A stretch of 64,000 nt of DNA from Pseudomonas campi (GCF_013200955.2 NZ_CP053697.2:558001-622000); one strand, 5' to 3'; positions 39,955 through 49,479 are shown, numbered from the stretch's first letter. Program-made: numbers and translations. Notes: generated by a model from the letters alone, not told the origin.

Positions 39955-41145
39955 ATGAATATCGTAAAGGTTCAACTTCACAATGGTGAGCGATTGCCAA
40001 TGCTGTTGGACAGTCAAGGTTTGCCTGTCGTGGCAGTTAATGAGTGGATTATGTCCAGGAGGAATAGATCTTTAAATACCCTGAGTAATAATTTGCAAGA
40101 GCTGACCCCGCTATATGTTTGGCTGGAGAGTCGGGGGGAGGATTTATTTAGCTTGATTCGGTCAGGCCGATTTTGGCCAGAGACCTTCACGAGTGCTCTG
40201 ATAGAGTGCCTGCGTCGCGGTCAGCGTAAAGGCAAGAAGCTTGCTAAGTTGGCAGTTAGGCCGGATACATTCAACAAGCGTCTTTCAACGGTGCTGCGGT
40301 TCCTTAATTGGTGCTTTTATGTAGTGCTAAGTGATCAGGAGTTGGGGGCGCGAAGGGAAGTAATCAGTGAAGTGCAGGATAAGGTGAATCATGCTCTTAA
40401 GGATGGGTATCACAGTAAAGAGCCTTCGAATAGCGAAGTGAAAAAGGGACTCACCGCCATGCAGGCGCGCTTTCTGCAAGATGTGCTAGACCCAGAGAGT
40501 GCAATGTTGGTTTCGAGTCCGCAGACGAAGCTGCGGAACTATTTAATCGTTGCTTTAATGCTGCTGCTAGGTCTGCGACCAGGCGAAGTGTTGAGCCTTC
40601 GTCTGGAAGATGTTGAATTTGGCGCTTTGACTAATGTGCGCGTGCGGCGCCGTAGAATTAGCGCAGAGGACACCCGCTCTTGCCCCGCATCGGTGAAACG
40701 CGCTGGCCGGATATTGGTGCTCGATTATCCCCGGCTCGAAAAACTCCTGAACAGCTATGCCATGAAGGACAGGGAGATTGCCGTCCGAAGAGCAAACGGC
40801 AAGAGGAGTAATTTCTTCTTTCTAAGTCGGGATGGAAAGCCACTTTCCGAGTCCAGTGTGCAGGCCATCTTCAAGAGAGTCAGAAGAGCCTATCCGGGGA
40901 AACTGCCAGGCAATCTCAGTGCTAAATCACTGCGGCATAGCTTCACGGATGGTCTGCGCCGTGAGCTAAAGCTCCAAGGCTATAGCGACGATGAAATTCG
41001 GGCTATTTTGATGTACCTGCGCGGCGACACGGGGCGTGAGTCTCAGGATACCTATATCGACTACCAAGGCCAAAGTGCAGAGGCCCAGAAGGCGTATTGG
41101 TTAAAAGTGGCAGGATCAAGGGGGGCTGACGATGTCCCCGTTTAA
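39955..41145 (+). CDS. Tyrosine recombinase 1 of a recombinase trio
   Basis: This 396-aa protein has a SAM-like N-terminal DNA-binding region and a catalytic domain from about residue 165. The first arginine is R208 in LMLLLGLRPGEVLSLRLEDV. The second box reads SAKSLRHSF (K324, R327, H328), so lysine stands where most family members have histidine. The nucleophile is probably Y367 in SQDTYIDY. The ATG at 39955 after GAGG is preferred over a TTG at 39928. It overlaps the next recombinase gene by 14 bp. Function is inferred as integration or excision of the island. Confidence 0.85.
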   Translation: MNIVKVQLHNGERLPMLLDSQGLPVVAVNEWIMSRRNRSLNTLSNNLQELTPLYVWLESRGEDLFSLIRSGRFWPETFTSALIECLRRGQRKGKKLAKLAVRPDTFNKRLSTVLRFLNWCFYVVLSDQELGARREVISEVQDKVNHALKDGYHSKEPSNSEVKKGLTAMQARFLQDVLDPESAMLVSSPQTKLRNYLIVALMLLLGLRPGEVLSLRLEDVEFGALTNVRVRRRRISAEDTRSCPASVKRAGRILVLDYPRLEKLLNSYAMKDREIAVRRANGKRSNFFFLSRDGKPLSESSVQAIFKRVRRAYPGKLPGNLSAKSLRHSFTDGLRRELKLQGYSDDEIRAILMYLRGDTGRESQDTYIDYQGQSAEAQKAYWLKVAGSRGADDVPV

Positions 41146-42736
41146 CTCGCCACATGTTCAAGACTTGATTCTCGACAATGGCTGGGAAGCGATTCCGTCG
41201 TCGTTTATCACGCGTGAAGGGCGTAACGCGCTCATGGATGAGCGTGAAAGGCGACTGTACTTGCCGATAGAGTCTGCGAGGGGGGTTATTAATCTCACAC
41301 AAATATTGTGTCCAATTCTGAGTTGGGTTGTTGTTAAGTTTGTTGTGTATCAGGCTAGATGTGTTTCCTCAATAGCTGGGCTGAATGCGTGGAAGGATAT
41401 TGTTCGTATTCTAAAATTTCGAGAATTTTTGTCGAAATCCTCAAAGTGCGAATATCCCGAAATTTTAGAGCAAGCGCTGATCTCGCAAGTCGAATGGGTT
41501 ATAGGCTATTACGCACAAGCTGGTTCGCTCTGGAATATTTATCGGTTTGTACAGTTTTATATTTGGGCTGCTGAGAATTATCCAGAGCTAGGTTTTAGTG
41601 TCGCGTATGCCGATGAGTTGCAGGAGATGACCATACCTGGTAACCCCAAAGGTGAGGCGGTTCGTGAGGAGTTCTCACAGGGCGGAGCTTTGCACCCTGA
41701 CTTAGAAACACCGCTAATTTTGCGAGCGCTAGAAAATGACTCAGGGAATGAATATGCACATTACCAGCAACGGGCAGCGGTCGCGCTGTCGCTAAGTTAT
41801 GGTCGAAACTCAGCTAACTACACGGCGTTGAATGAAGAGGATTTATATGATGCGCTGGATATGCCGGACAATCCGCTGTGGACTCTGAATATCCCTCGAA
41901 TCAAAAAACGTTACATCAGCCACCGCTCAGATTTTGTTTCTGAATCTGTTGAGTCAAATACGCTACGTCATATCCAAGCGTTGATTGAGCAGAATCAGGC
42001 ATTGAGTGACCAAGTAGAGGTCAATGGGGAACTGATCAGTACTGATCGACCGCTCTTCCGTCGTGCACGGGCTAATAGCGTGTTTCTGCGGGTCGGTATG
42101 TATGCTCCTGTGTACCGGATGTACAGCTGTCATTTTGCCCGATTGCTTTCAGATTTTGCTGAGCGGGTCGAATTAGTCTCGCCGTTGACCGGCGAGATCA
42201 TGCATCTCACGCCAAGGCGTTTCCGCTACACGGTCGGCTGTGTCTACGCCGCAATGGGCGTATCGCGCAAGGAACTGGCGGTGCGACTTGATCATTCGGA
42301 TGTACAAAATGTTGAGGTGTACTTCACGCTGCTAACTAACATGCGGACATCATTGGATAAAGCTGCCGCGATTCATTTCGCTTCCAAGGTCAACGCATTT
42401 CTTGGTGCAAATCCGGTCGATGAAAACCTGATCGGCTCGGATCGCCGGGTTCTCGCCTCTTTTGAAGACTCGGGTGAGGTCGAAGCGATGGGCGGCTGCG
42501 GGCGGGAGGCTGAGTGTGGACGCTTTCCCCCATGGAGTTGCTATCTCTGTCCCAAGTTTCAGCCGTTCAGATCCTCGGTTCATGAGCGCGTGCTGGAACA
42601 GCTACTACGCCTGCAAAAGGCAATTCGCAGCCCGAATGGGTTAGGGGTGGGGTTGGCAGATGTGATCATGGCCGTCGCCCAAGTGGTGTCCATGTGCAAT
42701 GAGGGCGCCGCAGATGGCCCGCAAGTCTCATCGTAG
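41132..42736 (+). CDS. Tyrosine recombinase 2 of the trio, divergent
   Basis: A 534-aa protein whose C-terminal half carries a recombinase-like core: R225 in LSLSYGRNSANYTALNEEDL, LTPRRFRYTVG near residue 359 as the second box, H388 and the likely nucleophile Y397 in VEVYFTL. After it comes a cysteine-rich tail (GGCGREAECGRFPPWSCYLC near residue 470) that may bind zinc. It starts 14 bp before the end of recombinase 1, with AGGGGGG upstream, so the two are coupled. The codon use is more AT-rich than in the core half of the window. Confidence 0.8.
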   Translation: MSPFNSPHVQDLILDNGWEAIPSSFITREGRNALMDERERRLYLPIESARGVINLTQILCPILSWVVVKFVVYQARCVSSIAGLNAWKDIVRILKFREFLSKSSKCEYPEILEQALISQVEWVIGYYAQAGSLWNIYRFVQFYIWAAENYPELGFSVAYADELQEMTIPGNPKGEAVREEFSQGGALHPDLETPLILRALENDSGNEYAHYQQRAAVALSLSYGRNSANYTALNEEDLYDALDMPDNPLWTLNIPRIKKRYISHRSDFVSESVESNTLRHIQALIEQNQALSDQVEVNGELISTDRPLFRRARANSVFLRVGMYAPVYRMYSCHFARLLSDFAERVELVSPLTGEIMHLTPRRFRYTVGCVYAAMGVSRKELAVRLDHSDVQNVEVYFTLLTNMRTSLDKAAAIHFASKVNAFLGANPVDENLIGSDRRVLASFEDSGEVEAMGGCGREAECGRFPPWSCYLCPKFQPFRSSVHERVLEQLLRLQKAIRSPNGLGVGLADVIMAVAQVVSMCNEGAADGPQVSS

Positions 42737-44813
42737 CCGACGCGCTCGGATCAACGCGGCTAGATCAAAAAAGCCATCCCCTATGGGGCTTGAGGCCATG
42801 GTCGAGAAAGCCAAGCTGTGCCTCGCAACCGTTGGCGTTGAACTGGAGCAGTGGTCTGCTCCAACGTGGCGTGTTTCGGAGTCAGTGTTTAAGTTGACTG
42901 GTCGACACGTAGCGACAGCGTCCATGAGCTTTCTGGGGGAAGATATCCCGCCAGGTGCAGTGGGGCAGCAGTGGGAGGAGGCAGCAAAGGCCATCTTTGT
43001 GCTGCGCCAACATCAAAATTCTCGGGCCATTACATCACACCGGACGTTCATGTCTGCCGTGAGGTTTGTCGCTCGTTGCGCCAATGGTCGAGCACTGTCT
43101 GCCGTTACGCCGGAGGTGCTAGATGCTGCGTGCGAGCTTATCAAAGAGTCTACTGACTCTGAGGCTCAACAGTACAAGCTCTGTTGTATGGTTGCTGAGT
43201 TTGCTCGCCAATGGTGTGCGCGCTATGGGCTCTGTCATGTAGATCTTTCGGGTTACAGATTCTGTAATGTGGAACGGCCAGACAACTATGGCGGGCCCAG
43301 TAATTTCCGTTTGGATAGTTTGGCTGCGCTGGAAACAGAATCCAGTCGGGTACTCAGCGAACGATCCTTGGCTTTACTCGGTGAGCTATATCAAAAACTC
43401 CCCAAGGATCATGTCTATCGGATCTATATCCTGCTATTGATTGTCTTGTTTTGCGTTGGCAGGCGGTTCTCTGAAGTCGCTTATTTACCCAGGAGATGTA
43501 TTGTCAGACGGGCGGATGGTAACTACTTGCGCTATATACAGACAAAGGATGCAGGGGTTCATGAGTCGCGTGATTTTTTGCTAGTTCCGATTCCATCTTT
43601 AACTTGTAATTTGTTGCGCGATATAATTGCAGAAATAAAGTGGTCTTCTAGGTCGAATTATGCCGTCGCCAAGGAAATGCTAAAAAGGCATGGCCCCGAT
43701 TTGAGATTTTTGGAGGGGGTTGCAGCAACTAAACCATTATTACAGAAAGATCTGTTGCGGATTGGTCTTCCAGGGCAATGCTTGTCTAGCACTGGGTGGT
43801 TTGCCAAAAATGACAGAATCAAGCTGTGTGCGTCGAAACGGGGCGGTCGCCCGCACAATTATGTGTTAAAGCAGGATGTCGTCGAGTATTGCCAGCGCCA
43901 TTACCATTCTTGGCTATTAGCGCCATTGTTTGTTGTTGATGGTCGTGGGTATGGTCTAACGGATTTATTATTTCTTCGGCAGTATGGTGTTAGTAGTGGT
44001 TTTTACGCGCACTGGATCGTTCAGCCTATCTCGCATTCGATGCTGACAACTACTCTGCGCTATTTAGATGAGATAACGACCGAATTTTGTTCGAGTTGTT
44101 TTGATCAAGATTTTACGTCGCATGATTTTAGGCACACTCTCAACGACGCGCTGGACAGAGGTGGTCTGTCAGACTTAATGCAGACAGAGTATTTTGGTAG
44201 GAAATATGCCGCAGACACCAAGGTCTATCAGCACAGTTCGCCGCAGTACCGCGCGCTCCAGTTGCGAAAAAAAATAAAACTGGGCGAGGTCGGCGGTGCA
44301 ATACCAGATCGGGCTATGAATTTGCCGGTAGACAAGCGTGAAATTTATTTAAATTCCGAAGTTCGCGCTGTACATGATCTTGGTCTAGGGATCTGCCTTC
44401 ATGTCTGGTCGCATGGGCCGTGCCCAAGACACCTAGAGTGTGCGAGTGGCTGTGGAAAGTTTTCTTGGCTCAGGGGGCTTGAAGGTGAGTCTCAAGCCGA
44501 GCAGGTTGCTGAGGCGAAGCGACAGATCTGCTCAAACTTGCTTGTGTTATGCAATGCCTTTGATGACCGTGTGGGGGAGGTGGGAGGCGTCGAGCCATGG
44601 GTGTCACACCTTTTTACTAAAATTAAAAATTTAAAACAGCTTCTTCATGAAACAGATGAGCGTGAGGCAGATTTCGATCAATATGGCAGTTACTGGGAAA
44701 GTATTGTGCCGGGGGCGCATAAGTTAGATCGGATCAAAATTGATAAGGCGTATAAATACTACTTGACTCACCATGGACGGTACTTGTCGCTGGTCGAGGT
44801 GGTTCATGGTTAA
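42714..44813 (+). CDS. Tyrosine recombinase 3 of the trio, long form
   Basis: The 699-aa protein has a basic N-terminus (SHRSRRARINAARSKK) and a central catalytic domain. R250 or R251 lies in VLFCVGRRFSEVAYLPRR, the classical second box is SHDFRHTLNDAL (H470, R473, H474), and Y505 in KVYQHSSPQ is the likely nucleophile. A CLHVWSHGPCPRHLECASGC segment near residue 565 looks zinc-binding. The ATG at 42714 follows GAGGG; an ATG at 42699 is also in frame. It overlaps recombinase 2 by 23 bp and the next small gene by 8 bp. Confidence 0.82.
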   Translation: MARKSHRSRRARINAARSKKPSPMGLEAMVEKAKLCLATVGVELEQWSAPTWRVSESVFKLTGRHVATASMSFLGEDIPPGAVGQQWEEAAKAIFVLRQHQNSRAITSHRTFMSAVRFVARCANGRALSAVTPEVLDAACELIKESTDSEAQQYKLCCMVAEFARQWCARYGLCHVDLSGYRFCNVERPDNYGGPSNFRLDSLAALETESSRVLSERSLALLGELYQKLPKDHVYRIYILLLIVLFCVGRRFSEVAYLPRRCIVRRADGNYLRYIQTKDAGVHESRDFLLVPIPSLTCNLLRDIIAEIKWSSRSNYAVAKEMLKRHGPDLRFLEGVAATKPLLQKDLLRIGLPGQCLSSTGWFAKNDRIKLCASKRGGRPHNYVLKQDVVEYCQRHYHSWLLAPLFVVDGRGYGLTDLLFLRQYGVSSGFYAHWIVQPISHSMLTTTLRYLDEITTEFCSSCFDQDFTSHDFRHTLNDALDRGGLSDLMQTEYFGRKYAADTKVYQHSSPQYRALQLRKKIKLGEVGGAIPDRAMNLPVDKREIYLNSEVRAVHDLGLGICLHVWSHGPCPRHLECASGCGKFSWLRGLEGESQAEQVAEAKRQICSNLLVLCNAFDDRVGEVGGVEPWVSHLFTKIKNLKQLLHETDEREADFDQYGSYWESIVPGAHKLDRIKIDKAYKYYLTHHGRYLSLVEVVHG

Positions 44814-45300
44814 TGAATGTGCTCATGGGGGCGGTAAACGTATTTCAAATCGTGATGTCCAGAGAGTCGTTAAGTTCCTGGCTGCCTTGCCCGATAATCG
44901 AAAGATTTTCAAAGTGACTTGGGCCATGATTGCTGAGTATGCCGGGTTGTCTCGGCAGTCGCTGCAAGCTAACGCCGAAATTAAGAAGGCCTATCATTTG
45001 GCAAAGCAAGCATTTGTTGCTCGCTCTAATTCGCGACTTCGCAAGCGGTCTAGCAATAAGGGTTGTCAGGATCTTATAAATGAGAATGTCGCCCTTCAGG
45101 CGCGGATTGCGGAGCTGGAGAAGCGTGACAGTTTCTGGAGGGTTCGCTGGTATACCATTGCTTACAATGTACGGCAGCATGGTCTGCAAATGGAGCGTAT
45201 TGATCGTGTTGTGCCTTTCACTGGGGAAGCTATGAAACAGCAAGAGATCCAGAAGATTCTTGATGACTGGAATGAGCCTATTCCGCCAGTGAGCTCATAA
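44806..45300 (+). CDS. TnpC-like small coiled-coil protein of the recombinase operon
   Basis: A 164-aa protein with a possible helix-turn-helix region (KVTWAMIAEYAGLSRQSLQA near residue 35) and a coiled-coil stretch NENVALQARIAELEKRDSFW near residue 95. Small coiled-coil partners of this size (TnpC in Tn554) accompany tandem tyrosine recombinases and affect site orientation or efficiency; that role is inferred here. The ATG at 44806 follows GAGG and overlaps recombinase 3 by 8 bp, so it is part of the same operon. Confidence 0.65.
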   Translation: MVNECAHGGGKRISNRDVQRVVKFLAALPDNRKIFKVTWAMIAEYAGLSRQSLQANAEIKKAYHLAKQAFVARSNSRLRKRSSNKGCQDLINENVALQARIAELEKRDSFWRVRWYTIAYNVRQHGLQMERIDRVVPFTGEAMKQQEIQKILDDWNEPIPPVSS

Positions 45301-45414
45301 AAGAAGCCATGATCTGTTCCTCTTAGATCGCGAGTTGTTAGTAAAAGTGTTCGATGTCAATGCATATAAGGTTTGAGGAGTTTTTTACATCATAGCGCAT
45401 TGGAGAATGCAGGC

Positions 45415-45648
45415 ATGAGAAGTAACAAGGGCTACCTCTTGGAGCAAACTCGTAATAACCACTTGGTGCTGATGGATATACTCGATCAGCTTGATGACTT
45501 GGCCGACGAGGCTTATCTCAGCGGAGAGTCTGCTCAGCGTGTTTTAAATCAAGCAATTCTTCAGCTTCACGATGTATTAGTCTTGGAGATGGCAAGTATT
45601 AGAGAGTCAGTTGCTAAGTGCTCGTGTAAGAGAGAACCTAGGTCGTGA
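45415..45648 (+). CDS. Small helical protein of unknown function
   Basis: A 77-aa protein (MRSNKGYLLEQTRNNHLVLM at the start) is rich in leucine, aspartate and glutamate, predicted helical, and ends with a basic cysteine-containing tail. The ATG follows GGAG. It lies 114 bp after the TnpC-like gene on the same strand and may belong to the element's mobility functions. No family is recognised. Confidence 0.5.
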   Translation: MRSNKGYLLEQTRNNHLVLMDILDQLDDLADEAYLSGESAQRVLNQAILQLHDVLVLEMASIRESVAKCSCKREPRS

Positions 45649-45751
45649 GGATGCTTGGCCACTAGCTACTGTCCGTGACAGGCCGCTACCGGCCTGGAGC
45701 GGTCATCGTGTGTTTATAAACGGGGCGATTCAGTTTCTGGCTGGTACTGAA

Positions 45752-46531
45752 TCACTCTTCCTCCAGTGCTCTTCTTCTCGCCAGTTGCCGGTACTCCTCT
45801 TGGATGGGTTTGGGCACCTTTAAGAGCTTGGCGACGTCATCGATCAGATCAGGCTCAAGCCACAGAGGCGCATTGCTTACGTGCATATGATTTCTACGGT
45901 TTACCTTCTTGCGAGTGCTAGTGCTGAACATCAGATTTTTCCAGACCAGAGCCGATCTGGCAGGATCGTTCTTGTCCACCAGCATCTTTTCCAGACGCCC
46001 TCCAGCTAGGGCACCTTCTCGGAGAGCAGTTAGTTCCCGCCCCTGTATCGCTTTAACGTTCTGCTCCAGCACGGCGCGGGAAGGCTCATCTGCATAGTGC
46101 ACAACATCTAGTGGCTGGCAGTACTGCCGAATCCGCCAGACCATCTGATCCAAGTAGTGCAGTTCATTGCCCTTCACGCCAACGTGATTCAGAAAATATC
46201 TATCCGAATCCCACTCTGCGATCAGTTTAAATACCTCCTGCTGCGGCAGAGTAAGAGGAACCTCAAACCCAAGTTCTTCCTCTATCAGCGTCAAAGCTTT
46301 TGATATGTCGTGCCCGATATTTAGAGCACTGACACGGTGAAGGGTGAGGATGCCTTTCAGGTATTTCTCTATGGCTTGCTCCGCTGACCACAAAAACTGA
46401 GGAACGAGTCGATGTCTAGCTGCTAGGCGAGCGGCAACGTAATCCCCATCACCTGTATCTCTCAGGCAACGGATTATTGCGAAATTGACCCTAGCGTGCT
46501 TAGTCGGAGGCCTATATTCAGAGTTATCCAT
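45752..46531 (-). CDS. HEPN-domain protein
   Basis: The 259-aa protein has an N-terminal region resembling the HEPN fold linked to nucleotidyltransferases: FLWSAEQAIEKYLKGILTLH (about 47-65) followed by NIGHDISKALTLIEEELG. An R-x4-H motif (R111, H116 in DRYFLNHVG) could serve as the RNase site. The ATG at 46531 follows GAGGGATGAA; a longer start at 46594 is possible. It lies 113 bp downstream of a DUF4209 gene on the same strand, so the two may form a unit. An RNase or antiphage role is inferred. Confidence 0.6.
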   Translation of the reverse strand: MDNSEYRPPTKHARVNFAIIRCLRDTGDGDYVAARLAARHRLVPQFLWSAEQAIEKYLKGILTLHRVSALNIGHDISKALTLIEEELGFEVPLTLPQQEVFKLIAEWDSDRYFLNHVGVKGNELHYLDQMVWRIRQYCQPLDVVHYADEPSRAVLEQNVKAIQGRELTALREGALAGGRLEKMLVDKNDPARSALVWKNLMFSTSTRKKVNRRNHMHVSNAPLWLEPDLIDDVAKLLKVPKPIQEEYRQLARRRALEEE

Positions 46532-46644
46532 TTCATCCCTCGCAAACCTTTGTATGCAAAGCGCCACCTTCCCAGATTCTGCTGCATGCCGCATGTGGAG
46601 CTCATTACAAACTCCAGATTAAGCCAACTCCTAAGCACCGCCTT

Positions 46645-48519
46645 TTAGCTCGCAATTTCTTGAATCGCTCCTGCTATTACTGAGTTCCAGTGCGGGGCTA
46701 GAGGGACACACGTAAGGTGGAAAATAAACCAGCACGCATAAATGCATGAAGGCTCAAAGCATTGCGCCGTTGAAAGCTTACCGTGCGCCACTTCGTGCCT
46801 TAGCATTGGGCCACCTTTGAGGTTGAACAGAATGTGGAATAGGTACGTGTTATCCACCCCGAACACCTGCTCTATTTCCCCCCAGTAGTTCGAGAGCAAC
46901 TGCTTGAGTGACTGATCTTCTTGCGTGAGATCCACATTCAGCTTGGCTGTATTCGATCTGCGGCTGTTCAGCACATGCCTGAGGGCGCTCTCAAGCTGCG
47001 GGATCAACAGGTGAGCTGCCGAGACCATGTCCCCCTGTACAAGCTTAGAAAAGCCCTGGGAGAAAATTGCCTCGAACCCTGGTGGCACGAATTCACTGCT
47101 ACAAACAATGGGCTCAAAATGCCGATCATCAATGAGCTGACAGCGGCTCATCGTGATGCACGCTGGCCGAATAAAAGCCTCTGTCGCTATATGGTAGTGA
47201 AGTCCCGCCTCACTAAGGCTTTCGTGATCAAACCACTCCCCTGATGGTTCACTGCCATGCGGCACATGCTCCGCTGTCGCGATCACCTTTCCTCGTTCAT
47301 CGGCATAGGACTTGCCGGACATCGACGAGAAGAAGTATTTGTCTCTCTTCTCCAGGCAGTTTTTATGAAGGGCAATTTTGTCTGGGGCGCGACTTGTGAA
47401 TGCCAGCCGCAGCAGCATTTCGTGAGCATCAAGCGGCTCGAATTCCTCTATCGTTGCCCGACGCTCATCCGTTAAATCCATCGGCACACTGAACGAGCCA
47501 AACTCGGAAAGCGAATCCTCTTCGTGCTGCTGGAGCTCCTTCTTGAGGAGCTCGATTCTCTGCGCCATACCGCCAATTGCACGGAGTTCACCAATAGCAC
47601 TGCGTGTCCATGAAGCTTTTGCCATGGCGGTGCTAACTGAGTCCCGCATCCGTAGCGTCTGCTCGACTGCATTCACCCTGCATCTGACAGCAGATTCCTT
47701 ATTGTCCACCTTGAGATAAGCACGAGCCGCATGGAGCCAGACTTTCTTCACTGCCTCAGCATATTGTTTATCTTTCGTAGCTTGTGCCAGTGCCTCGGCC
47801 ACAGCCGCAATTTCCTGCCATTCAAGCAGCCCACTGGACTGCGCAATGGACGATACCCTCACGAAGGCGACCAGACACTCATTGTCCTTGGCCGTTTCAT
47901 AGGCCCGTTTCAGCACCTCCTTGGCACTGTCTGGGATTTCATTCCGCTTGCCAGCAGAGGCATAGATAGCGAACGCCCGATCAATGAGATCAACCACCTT
48001 GAAGGGAACCGCAAAATCCGACTCGTATTGATCGAGCAGCTCTCTTTTGAAAAAGAGCTCTACCGCATTCAAATACGAACTGGCGGCAAGCGCGGCGACA
48101 GCATGAAGCCTTCGGTTGACATACCAACAGCTGTCAGCGATCCGAGCCCGAAGCAATGGGTGGTCAATCTGCTCGGCTATCTGGACAAGAACTCCCTGCT
48201 GCTCGCCCAGGTAATCACTCGGGATGAGCGTCCTCTTACCCTTAAAAATGATCTGAGGAGAGAAGGTGTCTGGCCTGCTGGGATTGAAGTGATAGCTACA
48301 GACAACTGCCAAGATGTTGTAGGCCCTAAAAGCAGCGGCATCGCCTGCATTTTCTGCGGCCTGAGCAGCCTCTCTAAACGCATGCTCCAGCGTGTGAAAG
48401 TGCAACGAGTTACTCATCGCCATGATTGAGGCTGGATTGATATGCGCGAAGTCTTCCAGAGTCGCCAGATCCATCAACGACTTCTTTTTATCTTCATCCT
48501 TGTTCGTCACAAACTTCAC
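46645..48519 (-). CDS. DUF4209-type protein with C-terminal R-x4-H motif
   Basis: A 624-aa protein, mostly helical, whose C-terminal domain ends with GGPMLRHEVAHGKLSTAQ (R574, H579). This HEPN-like motif is typical of DUF4209 proteins. The rest contains helical repeats and no catalytic motif I recognise. The GTG at 48519 is the longest start; a GTG at 48510 has the better ribosome site GAGGTGAAG. It is the first gene of the minus-strand pair with the HEPN gene. Proteins of this family occur in defence islands, but the function is unknown. Confidence 0.6.
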   Translation of the reverse strand: MKFVTNKDEDKKKSLMDLATLEDFAHINPASIMAMSNSLHFHTLEHAFREAAQAAENAGDAAAFRAYNILAVVCSYHFNPSRPDTFSPQIIFKGKRTLIPSDYLGEQQGVLVQIAEQIDHPLLRARIADSCWYVNRRLHAVAALAASSYLNAVELFFKRELLDQYESDFAVPFKVVDLIDRAFAIYASAGKRNEIPDSAKEVLKRAYETAKDNECLVAFVRVSSIAQSSGLLEWQEIAAVAEALAQATKDKQYAEAVKKVWLHAARAYLKVDNKESAVRCRVNAVEQTLRMRDSVSTAMAKASWTRSAIGELRAIGGMAQRIELLKKELQQHEEDSLSEFGSFSVPMDLTDERRATIEEFEPLDAHEMLLRLAFTSRAPDKIALHKNCLEKRDKYFFSSMSGKSYADERGKVIATAEHVPHGSEPSGEWFDHESLSEAGLHYHIATEAFIRPACITMSRCQLIDDRHFEPIVCSSEFVPPGFEAIFSQGFSKLVQGDMVSAAHLLIPQLESALRHVLNSRRSNTAKLNVDLTQEDQSLKQLLSNYWGEIEQVFGVDNTYLFHILFNLKGGPMLRHEVAHGKLSTAQCFEPSCIYACWFIFHLTCVPLAPHWNSVIAGAIQEIAS

Positions 48520-48692
48520 CTCACTTGCCTAGGTTGGTTTACGGAGTCTCTTCAGTGGCCAATCCAGCCATAAATGATTCTAAATCCCTATTGAATTTTG
48601 ATTGAGACAAATGAGCAATTGAATTACACCAAAGCTCATGATGCGCTCTCGCATAGCACCAAGTTTGTCTCAAGCACAACTACTGATAATCA

Positions 48693-48721
48693 GAAAAAGA
48701 AAACCGGCCACGCGGGCCGGC
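48693..48721 (-). terminator. Intrinsic terminator of the minus-strand gene at 48724-49479
   Basis: Read on the minus strand, a 6-bp CCGGCC stem (48715-48720 with 48704-48709) with a 5-base loop is followed by TTTTCTTTTT. Confidence 0.8.
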
Positions 48722-48723
48722 TT

Positions 48724-49479
48724 TTATGCGAATCTTAAATAATTCGGATATGCTTTTTGAAGATATGACTTGCACATATTTGATATGAAAGAATGCGCCT
48801 GATCAACCTGCATTATCGGCTGCTTGCTTGACTTGACCTTGTCTTTGAAGCCATGCCGGGAGTCGAAGCCTGTCAGGGAGTAGTTGTTCGCAGTAAACGT
48901 GAAGCTTTCCCGTTCTTTCCTATCCTCTCCAATGGTGATCCCCTTTATCCTGGCATGAGAGTCGATTGTCTCCATGAGGCGGTAGTATCCCACCCAGCTA
49001 TTATCCAGCTCAAACTGCTTCAAGAGCATGTAGACGTCTTCATTCTCAGTTGCCAGGATCATTAATCCAAATCTGGCGGAAACCTGAAGAGCCTTTTTCA
49101 TCTCTTCATTCCATTTATACTGATAAATTGCAGGCCTCTGAAGTAGGCTCAACGGCAACATGGGCTCACGCCAGTTCAGTTGCTGCCCATTTAGAAGTAT
49201 CCTGTGAATGCTCAGCGGCCTAGCATCTCTATAAAACAGGTTTGTAGCGCCATTGAATAGACTCACCAACTCGTAAGAAATCTGCCAGATCAGGTTTTCG
49301 TCGTCTTCCCCTTCGAAGTAGATCGAATTAAAGCTGAAATAATCATTCTGGCAATCGAGATAGTGATCGACACCTCCCCAGATATGAAAATACTCTGTGG
49401 ATACCCCTCGCCCACTGAGTGCCCGCAAGTCCTGAGCCTCACCATCCAGCATCACCTCAAAGTCAGCTCTCTCTGCCAT
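48724..49479 (-). CDS. Uncharacterised protein with C-terminal AN-G-SRH motif
   Basis: A 251-aa protein of unknown function. Its N-terminal half is mixed and aromatic (YFHIWGGVDHYLDCQNDYFS). The C-terminal half is helical and carries ENEDVYMLLKQFELDNSWVG then FTANNYSLTGFDSRHGF (T196 to G210). This layout is shared with the gene at 62309-62998, which suggests a common domain. The ATG at 49479 has GGAGGAG 5-8 bp upstream, so the longer frame from 49581 was not used. It is followed by its own terminator. Confidence 0.6.
   Translation of the reverse strand: MAERADFEVMLDGEAQDLRALSGRGVSTEYFHIWGGVDHYLDCQNDYFSFNSIYFEGEDDENLIWQISYELVSLFNGATNLFYRDARPLSIHRILLNGQQLNWREPMLPLSLLQRPAIYQYKWNEEMKKALQVSARFGLMILATENEDVYMLLKQFELDNSWVGYYRLMETIDSHARIKGITIGEDRKERESFTFTANNYSLTGFDSRHGFKDKVKSSKQPIMQVDQAHSFISNMCKSYLQKAYPNYLRFA

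Noticed and set aside
45680..45695. Short AGGCCG/CGGCCT hairpin after the 77-aa gene
   Set aside because: Six-base stem with no T-tract; too weak to call a terminator or attachment site.
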